DNA of 64,000 bases from Shinisaurus crocodilurus (Eukaryota; Chordata; Lepidosauria; Squamata; Shinisauridae), in the NCBI GenBank assembly GCA_021292165.1, contig JAHFWL010000045.1, forward strand, positions 62,001 to 126,000, in the 5' to 3' direction. A program made the translations under genes and the position numbers. Within the stretch, counting starts at the first letter, position 1, and every line of letters begins with the position of its first letter. The notes beneath the pieces were generated by a model. That model was not told the origin of the DNA. It was given only the letters and a program-made list of their open reading frames with translations, and made no database searches. Shown here piece after piece: positions 1 through 12,369 of the stretch.

Positions 1-291
1 CCCGGACCTCCTGAGTCCCAGTCCAACACTCTCACCACTACGCCACACTGGCACAGTATTCGGCCACTGTCCATCTGTACATTATATGATCATGGGTTAT
101 CATGTTGAATTATGGTTGCCTTGTGCCAGACCCTGTCCTGTTTTGTTAAGGGTTGCACTCTCACTGTGTCTCCTGGCTCTAGGCCTGGAAGATCTCTGCC
201 TGATTGGTTGTAATGCAGGGCCTGTCTCTGTTGCAGCTGTCTCCTCAGTTCACCAAGGGATGCTCCTGTAATCCCTGGCTCTAATAGCCTC

Positions 292-1492
292 TCACTTGTT
301 GGTAAAAGTCTTTGTTCTTTGAGTCATTAACCTTCGTGCTGGACTTGAGGTTAGGCCCTGGGATGGAGTGTTCCAATGATCTAGAAGTGCTACATATGGG
401 TCTGCCCCAGCCACTTTTGCTTTTCTCAAAAGTTTCTTAACTGTTTGTACTGCGGATTCTACTATGCAATTACTTCGAGAACATGCACATGATGAAGTGG
501 TGTGTTCAAAATCCACGTCCTTGCTGAATTTCTGGTGCTCCAACAAACTGGTGCCTGTTATCTGAACACACAGTGTCTGGTATCCCATATCATCCAAAGT
601 GTGCTTTTAACTTACATATTACTGTTGTGGCAGAGATATCTGATAAGTAGTCACACTTCACATTTCCCCATGAATGTCTTCAGTTGCTCATTCATTCCTG
701 TCCAGTAGACTGCTTCCCTGGCTTGTTGTAGACATCTTTCAATTCCCAGATGTGATTAATGCACTCTGTGCATGATTTCTGTCCGAAGGGCTTCTGGTAT
801 GACTGCTCTTTCTCCCCAGAAAATTATGCCACTCTGTACACAAAGTTAATCCCATATCTGAAAGAATGGTGTTATCTCTCATTGTACATGATCTTTAGTT
901 TCTGGCCCATTCTGTAGTAGTATGACTTTTAGTCTCTGGAGAGTGTTGTCTTCCTCTCTTCATTGCCGAGTCTCTCTCAGTCTTTCCTCAGATATGGGAA
1001 GTACTGTACCATATTGATGGTATCTACTTCAGCTTCTACTGATCCCTCCATGACAGCTTCTGGTAGGTATGCCTGGCTCAGGGTATCTGTTAACACTAGG
1101 TCTCTGCCAGGGCAGTAATTGATCGGTATATCATACTTCTGCAGACACATCATCATGTGTTGTAGACTCTTTGGTGCACTGAGTAAGGTTTTCCCCCATA
1201 CATTTTCTGGAGGTTTATGGCCAGTCTGGACATCTACTGTGTGTCCATATGTGTATTGGTGAAATTTCTCCATTCCAAAAAATAATATTGCAAGCAGTTC
1301 TTTTTCAATTTGGGAATAGCCCTTTTCTGTTTCTGATAAGGCTCTGCTCACACATGCAACTGGCTGTCCTCCTTGCAGCATGTTTCTAAGGCATCACACT
1401 GAAGCATTAATGACTCTTCTGGGTTGTAATACTTCAAGACAGGGACTGCTACAATCATCTTCTTTACCTTTTGGAAAGCATTCATGTTGCTC
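292..1492 (-). mobile_element. Ty3/Gypsy pol relic
   Basis: Decayed pol of a Gypsy-type LTR retrotransposon. About 977-1492 translates in two frames to the end of the reverse transcriptase connection and RNase H (an APVLKYYNPEE block, then GQPVACVSRALSETEKGYSQ, a conserved RNase H core, and the LQKYDI...PGRDL..TDTLS block). About 292-597 is the end of the integrase (DFEHTTSS, a VESAVQTVKKLL helix, a WNTP...SSPA block). Missing and frameshifted stretches, including changes in the RNase H core, make it inactive. The upstream part of pol is cut off by other repeats near 1.5 kb. No LTR pair is seen. Confidence 0.8.
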
Positions 1493-1499
1493 CATCCAC

Positions 1500-1840
1500 T
1501 CACACAGTGACTGGGTTCACATGATGTGCTAAGCCTCTGTAGGTTTAACGCTACAGAGGCGTAGCGTGCTGTGTGAACCCAGGAAGGGTTAGTTAGCGTG
1601 GTTAAGGATACTCTCCTTAACCACCCTACTAAGCCATGGTGTACGACATCAGCAGGAGTGTGCGGGGAAGCCAATGACAGCCGGCCAAGTGCCACTTGGG
1701 CTCTTGTCCGGCTGTCATTGGGCAGAGCCACTGGGTCAGAATGGTAGACCTTGTTTGCTGCTCTGGCCAAGAGACTCTGTGCCCTTTTAGCTTGTGCTAG
1801 GGTTAGCGTGTCATCCAGGTTCGGACGACACACTAAAGGT
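1500..1840. mobile_element. Foldback/MITE-like insertion
   Basis: Starts near CTGGGTTCACATGATGTGCTAA and ends near the CGGACGACACACTA stretch. It contains internal inverted repeats (GTTTAACGCTACAGAGGC; CCGGCTGTCATTGG against CCAATGACAGCCGG). It interrupts the Gypsy relic. The family resembles the other GGGTTCAGACAAC-type elements of this window; exact ends were not fixed. Confidence 0.5.
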
Positions 1841-2349
1841 TTTCCATGCCTGGGCTAAGTTCTGCACTTGCAGGTTTAATCTGCTTGGTGGCTTCAGCCC
1901 TCCATTTTTAGTCTTTATTTCTTTCTTGGGTTTTTTTGGGGGGGCAGGGTCAACTCACAGTTTGTTATTCTTCTGTCTAGGATTCAGTCACTTCTGCCTT
2001 CATGTTTCAAAGTTGGTGGACTGTACACCACAGGCTTACACAGACTCCGTCTTCCAAACTTAAGTTTTATTTAAACAAAGCCTTTCCACTGAGCTCTCTC
2101 GGGCTGTGGCCTCTCTCTCCTCAGGCCAGAAGCAGTGGGTGTTATCCTCAACCACTTCCTGGTTCTTCCCTGGAAGCACAACCCACTCAGGCCAAATCCA
2201 GTACAGTACTTCTTTCATATTTTACAAGTGTGTTTATTCCCAAGTAGCAGGGACAGGTTTTAATAGGTACAGCAAGATCATTACTGCAAATAAATATCTA
2301 AAGAGGGACAATTATTTTCCATAGTGAGCTAGAAATTCAAATTCAGTAG

Positions 2350-3015
2350 TGTGACGATAACGTGGCCAGTTATTTAATTTTATTTCTCTCACTACCACCT
2401 GGCTGTTAGTTCACTTTCTTCACTAACCCAGTGGCTGAGATATGGTAGCTCCAGGGTATTAGTTCACCCTATTTTAAACTAACACTGTTCCCACTCTGTC
2501 ACAAGTCTTCACTCACTCCCAGACAAACCCGAGCAGACAATCTGTCTGTGGGAGATAAACTCTGTTAAAATACCATTGCTGGTTATTGTGGTGTTTACGC
2601 TGGGTAGATATTGTTTATCTTGCTCTTAGCAGCTGTACCAAGTGATTAGGGGTGAGCTTCAGGATAGTAGCAGTTATAAATTAGTCTCTTCAATAACCCA
2701 ACAAATAGTTCTTTATTTCCTAAAGTAAAACATTTCTTCAAACAGGAACAACCTCTTTTCCATAAAGGCAATAGTTTATGTTGAATTAACTTTAGGACTC
2801 TGATCTGACTGACTGACTAGAATCGCCCTAACTCACTTCCCTCCAACTCACTTCTCTCTAACACTCTAACTCTAACACTCTAACTCCTTTCTCACACACA
2901 GGCACATATATACAGAGCTCCCCCTCCCATCAGAACTTTCTACAGGCAAGCCCCGATAGGTTGCCAGGCATGACCACTCTGCCTGGCAACGCTACATGTT
3001 AACCCTTTCATCAGA
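2350..3015. mobile_element. Solo LTR inside segmental duplicate copy 1
   Basis: About 665 bases beginning TGTGACGATAACG and ending near CCCTTTCATCAGA. They are absent from the paralogous site at 36.09 kb, which joins the two flanks. AGTAG lies on both sides, a likely 5-bp target duplication, though the 3' edge is uncertain by a few bases. Confidence 0.65.
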
Positions 3016-3101
3016 AGTAGCTTCATGTTAAACGCATCAATGTTTTACCCCATTCCTATATAATGTGGAAAATGCAAATCAGAATGAATCCAGTCCCTTA
3101 C

Positions 3102-3178
3102 CTGTGTGAGACACCGGTCACATATGACACTTTCCCCAGGGTATGTACGATCCTCTGTCTTCCTGTCCCTTCCTTCTT
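3102..3178 (-). CDS. Gene C exon 2: linker exon
   Basis: This 77-base exon (2+75) has a CCAATTTGCAG acceptor and a strong CACACAG|GTAAGG donor. Joined to the phase-1 PYD exon at 8.1 kb it stays open and ends phase 0. It encodes about 26 residues: a charged stretch rich in Lys, Arg, Glu and Asp, then YPGESVICDRC. The paralogue at 36176-36240 has the same ESVIC-x-RC ending. No domain is recognised. Its role is presumably to tether the PYD to the FIIND that should follow beyond the window start. Confidence 0.6.
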
Positions 3179-3365
3179 CTGCAAATTGGGGTATACAGTT
3201 AAACCGTAGCTCCCTGATCTATAACACTTATGCCATCTTTGTAGTTTCAACAGCCATTTCAGAAGTTCACATTCAGTAAAAATTGAGGCATTTACAGGAT
3301 GGAAGGAAGAAACCTGATTGTTCCCCCCAAATGAAAAAAACACACACATTTGTGTCATTTGATTA

Positions 3366-3587
3366 CAAGCAGTCCCTGGGTGATGAACGAGATCTGTTTG
3401 TAAGTCTGTCTTTAAGTCGAATGTGTACATAAGTCGGAACAGAAGCCGCACAATGTTTTCAAAGTGTCGTGTGTTCGTTCGTAAGTATGAACCATTGTAT
3501 TTAACTCAGATTTTTACATATATAGCGGTCCGTTCTTAAGTATGAGTTGTCCGTAAGTCGGGACGTTCGTAACCTGGGGACTGCCTG
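3366..3587. mobile_element. Mariner/Tc-type MITE
   Basis: Terminal inverted repeats CAAGCAGTCCCTGGG... and ...CCTGGGGACTGCCTG, flanked by TA on each side. The internal sequence alternates GTAAGTC-type motifs. The paralogous locus near 37.1 kb lacks the element and shows a single site, which confirms an insertion after the duplication. Confidence 0.8.
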
Positions 3588-3889
3588 TATATCAGTAAAA
3601 AACCGATATAACTTTGCAGTGGTGCAGATATGGCCTAAGTGAATTGCTACAATGCACAGGATACCGCAAAAGGCAGCCATGGCCCGAGTGAGACATAATC
3701 TCCCAACTAGCACTGCTAGGAATGAATTCAGCTTGGCAATTCTACACTACATGCCTAATTTGGAAGCACCTCTGTATTCCACTGTGTTATCCTGGATTGC
3801 TGGATACGTAATCCCAGTATTCGATGGGAGATCTCCTATTCGATGGGAGATCTCAAGACTGATGTGGTCTTGAGAAGAGCAACATCTTT

Positions 3890-4080
3890 TAAAGCAGGAA
3901 ATGCATTCCCAGACAAGGGAACCACCTATCCATGGAGCCTCCATCTTGTCAGGATTCAGCCTCAGCTTATTGGCCCTCATCTGGCCCACCACTAAATGCA
4001 AACACTGGTTCAGGGCCAGTGTAGCCTCTCCCAACTCCGATGTTACCGAGAAATACTGCTGACACTTTGCTCCAAATCTC
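3890..4080 (-). mobile_element. L2-type LINE fragment
   Basis: The minus strand encodes GQMRANKLRLNPDKMEA, typical of the reverse transcriptase of L2/CR1-clade LINEs. It is short and truncated at both ends. A 16-17-base direct repeat (CGATGGGAGATCTC) lies just beside it at about 3,821-3,855. Confidence 0.6.
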
Positions 4081-4770
4081 TACTGCAAAATTCTTCATTT
4101 CAGCAGTATAATGTGGTGAGGGGAAGGATCATTTTTTATGTTCTTGCTATTGTTAAATAATTGGGAGTCAGAAATACTTGCCAATCTACTGCAAATCACC
4201 TAGAGAGTGATTTGCAGCATGTCTCCCTCTCTCAACAGCTTAAAGTATCCTCTAAGGAAGGGGTAGGCAACCTGGTGCCCTCCAGATGTTTTGGACTACA
4301 ACTCCCATCTGCCACAGCCAGCATGACCAGTGGTAACTTAAGGCATTGGGCTTTTCTACATGAAGCTTTTAACCCACCCACTTTACCGAGACTTCTGCTT
4401 CCAGATTCTTTGTGGGATTAAGGTCGGCTCCTTTACACGTGTTTTTCCCCCCTGGGGTTTTCTTTCTCTGCCTTTCTATATTTTCCATTACACAACCACT
4501 AGGTGGCACTATGGTATAGCAGAATTGTGCAAATACATGAGGGTTTCATGCCGCCATTCACAGAAATATCAGATTTTTCTAGTTAGGGAAAAAATGCTAT
4601 AATGGTTGCAAAGCATGGGAGAGGCCCTGGAGGATGATGGCGTTGTGTAAAGCACCTGCAGACTACCATGAGCACGCAATAAATGCCTCATGTAGAAAGG
4701 CTCAGAATGGGAGTTGCAGTCCAAAGCATCTGGGGAGCACCAGGTTGTGTCCCCCTGCTCTAAGGGCAGG

Positions 4771-5017
4771 CGAGTTTATTTATTTGTTTATATTCATATC
4801 CCGCCTTTTTTCCTCTTGCAAGGAACCCAAGGCAGCTTACACAATCCTCCTCCTCCTCTCCATCCTATCCTCACAACAACCCTGTGAGGTAGGTCAGGCT
4901 GAGAGTCAGTGACTGGCCCAAAGTCACCCAGTGAGCAGCATCATGGCTGAGTGGGGACTAGAACCTGGATCTCCCGAGTCCCAGTCCAGCACTCTCACCA
5001 CTACACTACACCAGCTC
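4771..5017 (-). mobile_element. tRNA-derived SINE (reptile type)
   Basis: Minus-strand copy of the window's commonest SINE. Read on the minus strand: a tRNA-like head with GTGTAGTGGT, the B-box-like GGTTCTAGTCC, a CAGTCACTGACTCTCAGCCT body and a tail through AAGGCGGGATATGAATA. Other copies lie at 1-51 (partial), 19,122, 24,377, 38,455, 45,962, 51,475 (partial), 55,468 and 62,100 (partial). Confidence 0.8.
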
Positions 5018-5029
5018 TCAGTGTACCCA

Positions 5030-5420
5030 GTTTAAGGCTGGGTCATGATGTACTATGAGGTGTGCATCCACTAACCCCAATTTCCCTCCCCAAACTTTCT
5101 GGTATGTTGTGGGGGAAATTTTGAAATTCCATTTTGGTCCCAAACTGTTTAAGGCTTTAAAGGTCAAACCAGCACTTAAAATTGGGCTCAGAAACACACT
5201 GGTACCAAGTGCAGCTGGCATAGTATAAACATTATATGATCAAATCGCCTCACCCTCACCAACACCCGGGTGGCTGCATTCTACACCAGCTGACACTTCT
5301 GAACTATCTTCTAAGGCAGCCCCATGTACAGCGCATTACAATAGTCCATGCTACAAACTTTTAGGGTCTCCAACCCCTTTGAAGCTAATAGAGACTTGAG
5401 CGGGGATTTATTAGGATTGG
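5030..5420 (-). mobile_element. L2-type LINE 3' fragment
   Basis: Shows the L2 3'-end text seen more fully at 49.2-49.6 kb: 'cccaaactg..taaggctttaaaggt', 'gctgcattctacaccagctg', 'aaggcagccccatgtacagcgcattacaatagt'. Diverged and truncated. Confidence 0.65.
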
Positions 5421-6430
5421 TGAGAGAAAGCTTCCTCTAGTCCTACTGAATCACATACTCCCAGCCCCAGGACACGTTCAGCTGTGAAGGGGGCAGTATA
5501 AAAAATACCTAGTTCCCCAAATTTTGCTACTCAGGTTCAGAGCTAGATGAGCAACTTTCTGCTCACCAGCTAGCCTGGAACCTCAGATATTCACTGGTAT
5601 AGGACAATTGTGCTATAGTCCTAGACTGCTGATGCTCAGGGGTCAGTGAGGAGGAAGCTGAGTAGCTGAGTAGTGCTTGTGTCTGCACCAATAGTGGGTT
5701 TAGCAGCCAAGTATAGATTTGGGGTAAATAACAGATTACAAGGGAAACACATCAGTTTCAATGTTTGTGGTTGAACAGGAGGTAATGAAATAAGAAACAT
5801 TCATGAAGGAAATAAAGAAGAAAAATATGAACGCCTTTTTCAAAAAAGGAAGCAAAGGTTTGCAAGGTGTTGCAAAACAACAACAGAAACAGGAACAGCT
5901 ATGCTGGATTTATTTATTTTTACATATGCACAGCCTTTGCTTATCCCCCTAGCACCCTGGGCCTATCAGTCCAGGTGTTTTGGAATAAGAGAATAGAAAC
6001 ATGCTTGGTTCAAGAAGGTGCTGAGCGTTAGGGGAAGAGATACATTTCATTATTTCCTATGATGTAAGAGAAATGGACAAAATCATAGGGTCCATAAGCA
6101 CCAAAGAAGAAATATTTGGAAATGTTGGAAGGGAGAAGATGCAACAAAGCAGAGGCAATAATGAAAGAAAGAAGAGAAAATGGAACAGAGCAGATGTGAT
6201 CATGAAGAAAGAACTCACCGTAATTTGGGTCTATATTCTTATGATCTATTTTTTATATATATAAATTGTACTTTCTTTTTATTCTGTAGTGAGATACCCA
6301 AATGGTTCTGCTTCTGTGTGGCAAATGTGGAATTATGATAGCTGCTTTTGATCTCAGAAAGTGTGTCTGTATATGAGATCACTAGTTTCATTTCTATTTT
6401 TGTGCAATAATTGTATTGGTAAAGTTTTGT
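5421..6430. other. Intron or intergenic DNA with no recognised feature
   Basis: AT-rich unique sequence within gene C's PYD-to-linker intron. The reading frames seen are short and lack codon structure or homology. A (GT)n run is at 6,428-6,445. Nothing further supported. Confidence 0.5.
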
Positions 6431-7844
6431 GTGTGTGTGTGTGTTTTTTAAACTATTAATGAAAAGGGAATAAAAAATGTTCTGCAGAACAAACTGAGCA
6501 GTTGAAATAATATGTAGATTATATATTTGTTAACCTTCCAGTAGGGATTTAGTTTACATGTTTGAATTATGCAATAAAATAATGGAAGTGGGAGGAGAGG
6601 AAGGAGAGAATCTTAGGCAGTCTGGCTGATGATTTCAGAGCCCCTCCCCCAGTTCTTCTAAGACACCCCAAAATGTAATAGATTTGTGATACACCCAAAC
6701 TAGGGAAAGTAAGTTCTCCTGTGATTCAATGCCAACTTGTAGAGGAAATTGTCAAGGACATTTCAGTGTATGATTTGTGTCTGTCAAAATATTTTTGTGG
6801 GGTGCACACCCCCAGTTCCTTAATCTTTTCTACATATTTTGGCTATTATTGCATGGAAGTGCCATGTTTGACAGTGCCCTGTGCCAAAACAAAGCCATAG
6901 GTCACTGCCGGACATGATTCAATGCCATCTCATAAACTACACCCTCCAAATCTCATTGTGGGGTATATACCACCACCATCACCCCGTTCCTGATTTGTAA
7001 TGATCATCTGGGCTCATCACACATTAGTGAGCATTACACGGAAACAATGGTTTTGGTTGTGGAGAATTATTGTGGAATGTGACTGGTACAGTTCCCCAGT
7101 CATGGCAATACATTATATAGGGAAGTCCAAAGCTTATTTTGGGATGCAGAGGCTTATAATCTTTTATTCCCCATTAAGGTTACTGATTTGAGCTTGGTTT
7201 CAAAAGTTAGTGCAAATAAGGAATGGAACTAATACCCAACTTCCGCATCTGGATCCACCGTGGAGAATGTGAGGAGAAGTACAGTTTCCTCTTGCCAGTC
7301 CGCGAGCCCCTAGAGGATGAGGGATCCACCAGTGCGCATCCTCCCTGAGTTCTGGGACTCCCGTTTCCTTCTGGCTGGCTGGCCCCCACTCTCTTGGCTT
7401 TGAGGAAGGCAGTGTGAAGACACATCTCTTTAATCTAGCCTTTAAAATTATTTGTAGCACGTTACTGTTTTCATGGTTTTATTAATGGTGTTGGGTTTTA
7501 TTGTCCTTCCTGAGATCGTTGTGCACAGCCTTGGTGGCTTTTTGGCAGCAAAAAAGAAAAAGAAAAGTGGTATAGAATTATTATTTATGTATTTAAGCTG
7601 CTTCTATGTCGCTTGAAATCCCAGGATCTCAAAGCAATTTACATAGAAAGTCATACAGTACAATTTAAAAACCAGTATAAAACAATAAATACCCAAACAT
7701 GAGAACAAAAACAATAAAATAGAGCAGTGCCGTGCTCGACTGGAAGTCGATATCAATTAGAGGGATTATTTATTGATACTCAATGTGTGTATTAATAATA
7801 GATCATGATGATTTATCAATATGTATTATAATAAATAATATTAC

Positions 7845-8124
7845 CCTTCCCGCTGAGAGAGAGGAGCCTTTCCGCTTGGCGCTTGCTGTCGACGGCCTCC
7901 AGCAGGGCGACCACGACGTCCACGGCGTAATCCTCCTGGTAGAAGTGCAGCAGCTGCTCGCTCAGATCCTTGGCATCTGCCTGCTGCAGCCGCCCTTTGG
8001 GGATCTTGCTGAAGCCCTCCTTGACGGGGAACTTGCCGAGTTTGTCTTTGAACCTGCTGAGTTGGTCCTCGTCCAAGCCCTGCAGGAGGTCCAGCAGGAG
8101 GTCCCGGACGGAGGTCCTCGCCAT
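7845..8124 (-). CDS. Gene C exon 1: pyrin domain
   Basis: This PYD exon has its own ATG at 8124 (MARTSVRDLLL). It encodes 93 codons plus one base and ends at a GTAATA donor. Pyrin hallmarks are visible: LDEDQLSRFKDKLGKF, the KIPKGRL loop and a final LLEAVDSKRQAERLLSL helix. The frame is open further upstream, but the ATG is in good context (a purine at -3, G at +4) and lines up with the start of the PYD at 57.3 kb. It is clearly the paralogue of exon 42959-43430, with shared 5' flank as well. The phase-1 end fits the linker exon at 3102-3178. The remaining exons (FIIND, CARD) would lie left of the window. The intron holds the segment duplicated at 37.5-38.4 kb. Confidence 0.88.
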
Positions 8125-8129
8125 TGCGC

Positions 8130-9303
8130 CCCTTCCTTCAGCGGCGCCACCACTGGCAGCAGGTGAGCCTCCGCTGGGAAAGCTGTGCAACTGGGTAATG
8201 TCTCCAGAGGCCCGCTCCGCTTGACATTGTAGAAATAATGCTGAGGGCTGGTGATGCGTGTCTGGGTCGAGGGAAGCACGAGACGAGGTCCTCCCGACAT
8301 GCCAGGGCCAACACTTCTGCATGGTGCTGGACTTCTGTGGCGTTTTCTTTTCTGGCTCTCCAAGGAGGCAGCGGGGACACACAAGTGTTTGCTGTTCGAG
8401 CAGTGTTAGAGGAAAGCCCACCTGGGCATGGGCCCCTGGATCTTCCAAGCTGTGCTCTTTAGAGCTGCCCCAATTGCCATCAACTGCCTTAATACAAGCC
8501 AGCTTCTTCCCTCTGAACTCAGTATCCTAGGAGTTACTAGGACTCACTTCCTTAGCCGACTAACAGGGAGTGTCGCATAAAGGCAAGGGCAGTGGGTCTT
8601 TAAGGGCGGGAGGGGCAGAGCACATCCAGGAGTAAGGTAAACAAAAGCAAAGCAAAAAGATTATCAGCACCGATCCCTACCCAGAAAATTCCAGGCGCCT
8701 CCTTTCCGCCTCCGTCAGTCCAAGCTCCATCACCAACCTTTTTATTTTTAAGGCAAGCGCAGCTCCTGAGGTCCTGCCTTCTTTATCTGCCTGCCCTGAA
8801 AGCTCCTGGCTTCCAGGGCTTTTTACTGAGCGTGCATGCCTTAAGCTAAGCGTGCACACTCAGTAGTTTCCAGTAGTCTCCCCAGCCTAGGTGCATTATG
8901 GGGAAGAGAGGCTCAGGCTCAGGCTCGGAAGGGCGGCTTGTGGAGCGATCCCATACAGCTCTCTCAGTTACAGAGAGGCCCCTGCGCTAGGCAGAGGCAG
9001 AGGCAGAGGCAGGCCCGATCGGGCAGGATCACTTGGCAAGGAAGGGCTCGCCCCAGGAAATCCTCATTTCAAGAATGATCCCTCCGTTTTTAAAACAACA
9101 ATCACTGATTTTGGGGGGATTTTTTGGGGTGTGGAGGAAGAGGAAGAAGCCCGTGTGCCAGAGAGATCTGGTTCCTTTTATTATTTCAGAGTATGTGTGT
9201 GTGGACTAACTGGCAAGAGGGTCTGAGTGTGTGAGAACTGTATGTATTTATCAAATAAATAAATGTATTTACAGTTTTTTTTTTTAAAGGTCATCATGCG
9301 CGC

Positions 9304-9376
<73 letters not shown>

Positions 9377-9410
9377 ACCACCGCCACTGTAGCCACCCAT
9401 CAGGATTCTT
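8130..9410. other. GC-rich 5' flank of gene C
   Basis: CpG-containing sequence upstream of the PYD start. Part of it (to about 8.35 kb) is shared with the flank of the 43.2-kb PYD, including GAAGGAAGG next to the start, so it may hold the 5' UTR and promoter. It ends in a (GT)n-(GA)n-(CCG)n microsatellite block at about 9,302-9,382. No TATA box is convincing. Confidence 0.4.
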
Positions 9411-11450
9411 CTAGATCTAAAAGGTATGTAATGGTTCCCTCTTTCTTTGGGCCATTTCCCCTTTTCTTTTTTTGTGCATCTTACAGTGCAAGCCTATACA
9501 TGTTTCCTCAGAAGTAAGCCCCATTGAGTTCCATGGGACTTTTACTCCCAGGTAAGTGTTTAATAGAGTTGTAGCCTTGATCTCCTTTCTGGTTTCCCCT
9601 CATTTCTCAGTTGTGGTTGCTCAGGCATCCCCTTCCCCTTTTTTGGAATGCTCTGTAGATGTGGAAAAGGATGGATTTTGTATGCTCATGTCTTGCTTAA
9701 TCCATGCACATTCTTGATTTCTCAGAGGCATAGAGAAGGGGTTGTGGTGGGAAGGGATGATCATGCTCAGAACTTGGTGGCCAATGCTTGCCAGCATTTT
9801 GGATGCTTTTCTGTGTGGCTCTGGGGATATCATCATCATCTCAGTGTCCCCTTTTGCAATAGGTTGCTCCTGCAAAGACTGCTTTTCTGTGTGGCTCTCT
9901 GTGTGTATATGCTTCCTATGTCTGTGTGTATGTGTGTATGCTTTGGGGTGGGTGGGTGAATGAGGGGGTGCTTGTGTGTGTGTAATGGGGGTGTCTGTGT
10001 GTTTTGCAGTGGGTTCCTGCTGGCTTCCCACTCATCATTATTATTATTACATACAAAGGGATGCCCATACTTTCTCCTGAGCAATCTAATCCTTACTTCT
10101 TACAAAATATGCATAATCTGGAATTTTGTAGTGTGCTGCTTCTGAGTAGGCCTGCTCTGGTGGATTCTTTGTGATGGGTATACAAAGGCATGGATTTTTT
10201 TGATGCTTTCAGAACTTGTTCCTGTGTTCCAAAGGCTGCTTTTCTGTGTGGCTCTGAGAATATTGTGTCTCATTTTAATTATTATCATTATTGTGGCGGA
10301 AGGGGGGCTGGCTGACCCGCCACCACCCCACCCTTTCCTACCCCAAAGGACCCAAGACCCCCAGAGATCTCAAGGTACCAGATCCCAGATTGCCAAGCTT
10401 CAGCTCCTTGCAACCCTACTTGAATCTCTGTTCAGGGACTCGCCTTCAGTTCTGTAACCTGGATTTAGTTACTGAACCAAGCAGAGCAATCCACAACACC
10501 ATGTGGGATAAAACCAAACAGGTTTATTCTGGTAGCATTTAAACAACAAAAGGTGGGAAATGAGGGAAGCACACAAAATAGAGAGAGACAGAGAGACACT
10601 TTGGCACACAGAAATAGAGCTGCAAAATAATAAAACCTGATTCCTTCTCTCAGGCACACACCGGTTACCTGAGGGTCAGTCCTCTTCCTTCCAGGGTTAG
10701 ATCCAGCACAGCCTGCCGCCCGATGGAGAATTACCACCTACCCGAAGGTGCGAGATGGGTAAACTCCTACAAGGCTTGCCTTCACTAGAGCCCTCATTCA
10801 GCTAATTTCACCAGGAGCTCATTCTTTTCATTAAGTCCAGAATCCAAAATTGCCTAACAGCACCACTGTCACCCAGCCTCGGCCTCGGAGTGTGCCTGAC
10901 TCTGCAGAGACCTGCCCAGCCAATTGCTACTAGGCAATTGTGCTTGTGCCCTGGGCTATTGTAGGCAGTGAGGCCGGACAAGAGGAAGAGCAGGCGCATT
11001 GGCTGCTCACATATCAGATGGAGTGCCAGAGGCCTTCCTCATCTGTTGCTTCCTCAAATCTGGCCCAGGCTCCTTGCCTTGGGGGGAAATGGAAGTGGGT
11101 TTCATTGCCAAAAGGGTTTGAATGAGCAGCAATGTCTGAATTTGGGGCAAGGTAATGTATGAGTGTATGGCTTGCCCTGGCTTGCTGGAGTGTGTCTCTC
11201 GAGCTCCTTGGATCTGCAGTCATCTTTCTGGAGTGCACCTACTTTTTGCATGATCCATGTGGCCAGATTCAGGGGTTTGCAGATGTGGGAGGAGGATAGG
11301 GGCTTCTTGCTCTTCTGTGTTCAAAAGCCACAATACCTTGTGGCACCTTAAAGACTCACAAATTTACTGTGATAAGTTTTCATGGACTGGGGTCCACTGT
11401 ACAGAACGTTATTTTGAAAGATGTTGCTTTTTATGTAACTGGAGAAAAAT
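9411..11450. other. Upstream region with low-complexity and LTR-like sequence
   Basis: GT-rich tracts lie at 9.90-10.0 kb. From about 10,292 to about 11,000 the sequence has the look of an LTR (a TGTGGCGG start and a GGGATAAAACC...TTTATTCTGG stretch), but no matching end or target duplication was found. No coding exon recognised. Confidence 0.3.
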
Positions 11451-12330
11451 GGACACTTGCTGAAAAATAAAGGCACAGGAGCCCTGATGATCTCTGTTGC
11501 ATCTGATCCCCCTGGACTAGCTGCCTTTTTGCCCACATGTGCTTCCCTTCCTGCTGCTTTTGAACCTTTCTGCCTGAGCTTTTATTCTGAAATCAAATGT
11601 GCTTCTCTCTCCAGTCCATAAATATGTTTTTACAAATAGGGGTGTCCTTAGGAGACAGTGTCCTTTAAGGGGGACACACACACGCTGGAGGAAGCTGCCT
11701 CAGACACCTGATTTGGGACATGAAAGAGCAGCAAATTATTCATTATTTAGTTTTTTAAATTATTGTTGTATTTTCACTGCCAGGGAAGGGGAGAGAAGTG
11801 CTCCTAGGATTTTCTGCCTCAGGGACTGAAACAACCTGACTGGCTTTGAGTACTACTATGCACCTTGATTGTGGGGGTGGTGGTGGAGACTGTGTTTAAT
11901 GGGGCTTATTCTCTTGTAATTGGGTCAGTTTGCAGCATCAGAGCAAGGGTTAAAATAGTCTACAATACATTCTCACACTCTCCCAGGCCAGTGTGCCATG
12001 TTTACGTAGTTTGCAGTTAATCAGTAAATGTTGGTTTATGGTGCCACACAGCTCTTTGCTGGTCACAGGCACCCCATCCTCCCCCTCCGGATTTGGGCTT
12101 GAAAGACCTAGGAATAGTGTGTGGGCATGTGGAGGGTAGGTTTTAAGCAAGCCCAGTTTGGGACATTGCACAGTTCTGTCCTGAAAGCAAGCAGGAGGTT
12201 AATTAGCGTGCCTCCTATAAAATTTAAATTATAGTAAATTTTTACAATTTTTTTTGTCCTACGGGCCTGAGCCCCGGATCTTTTAGGTCCCTAGCACCAC
12301 CCCTGGGTGGCTACCTCGAGGTAACCCAGT
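11450..12330. repeat. Paralogous segment (partner 55.32-55.87 kb)
   Basis: About 11.46-11.70 kb matches 55.32-55.77 ('ctgatgatctctgttgcaactg', 'tgtccttaggagacagtgtcc'). About 12.25-12.30 matches 55.81-55.87 ('cctgagcccc.g.tcttt..gt.cctagcac'). The 55-kb copy carries a SINE that this one lacks. It is another sign that the whole array was built by segmental duplication. Confidence 0.7.
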
Positions 12331-12369
12331 AGTGCTTCAGCAGGGCCACCTGTCTTTGTCATTAGATTG

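Larger units (their letters stand above)
2270..7510. repeat. Segmental duplicate, copy 1 (partner 35,990-38,420)
   Basis: Non-repeat sequence here matches 35,990-38,420 in the same order and orientation. Matching blocks are 2.29-2.34 kb with 36.04-36.09, 3.06-3.36 with 36.13-37.08 (linker exon), 3.58-3.80 with 37.11-37.30, and 6.44-7.50 with 37.57-38.42. The differences are mostly insertions: in this copy a solo LTR and a mariner MITE, in the other a solo LTR plus, beyond its end, a SINE and a hAT. It marks duplication of the 5' half of the PYD-FIIND-CARD gene. Confidence 0.85.

Noticed and set aside
977..1833. Joined retroviral-type gene over 1.0-1.8 kb
   Set aside because: 1.50-1.84 kb is a separate foldback insertion; only the part below 1.49 kb belongs to the Gypsy pol relic.
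10292..11000. Additional solo LTR
   Set aside because: It looks LTR-like at the left end, but no matching CA end or target duplication could be found, so it is not called as one.
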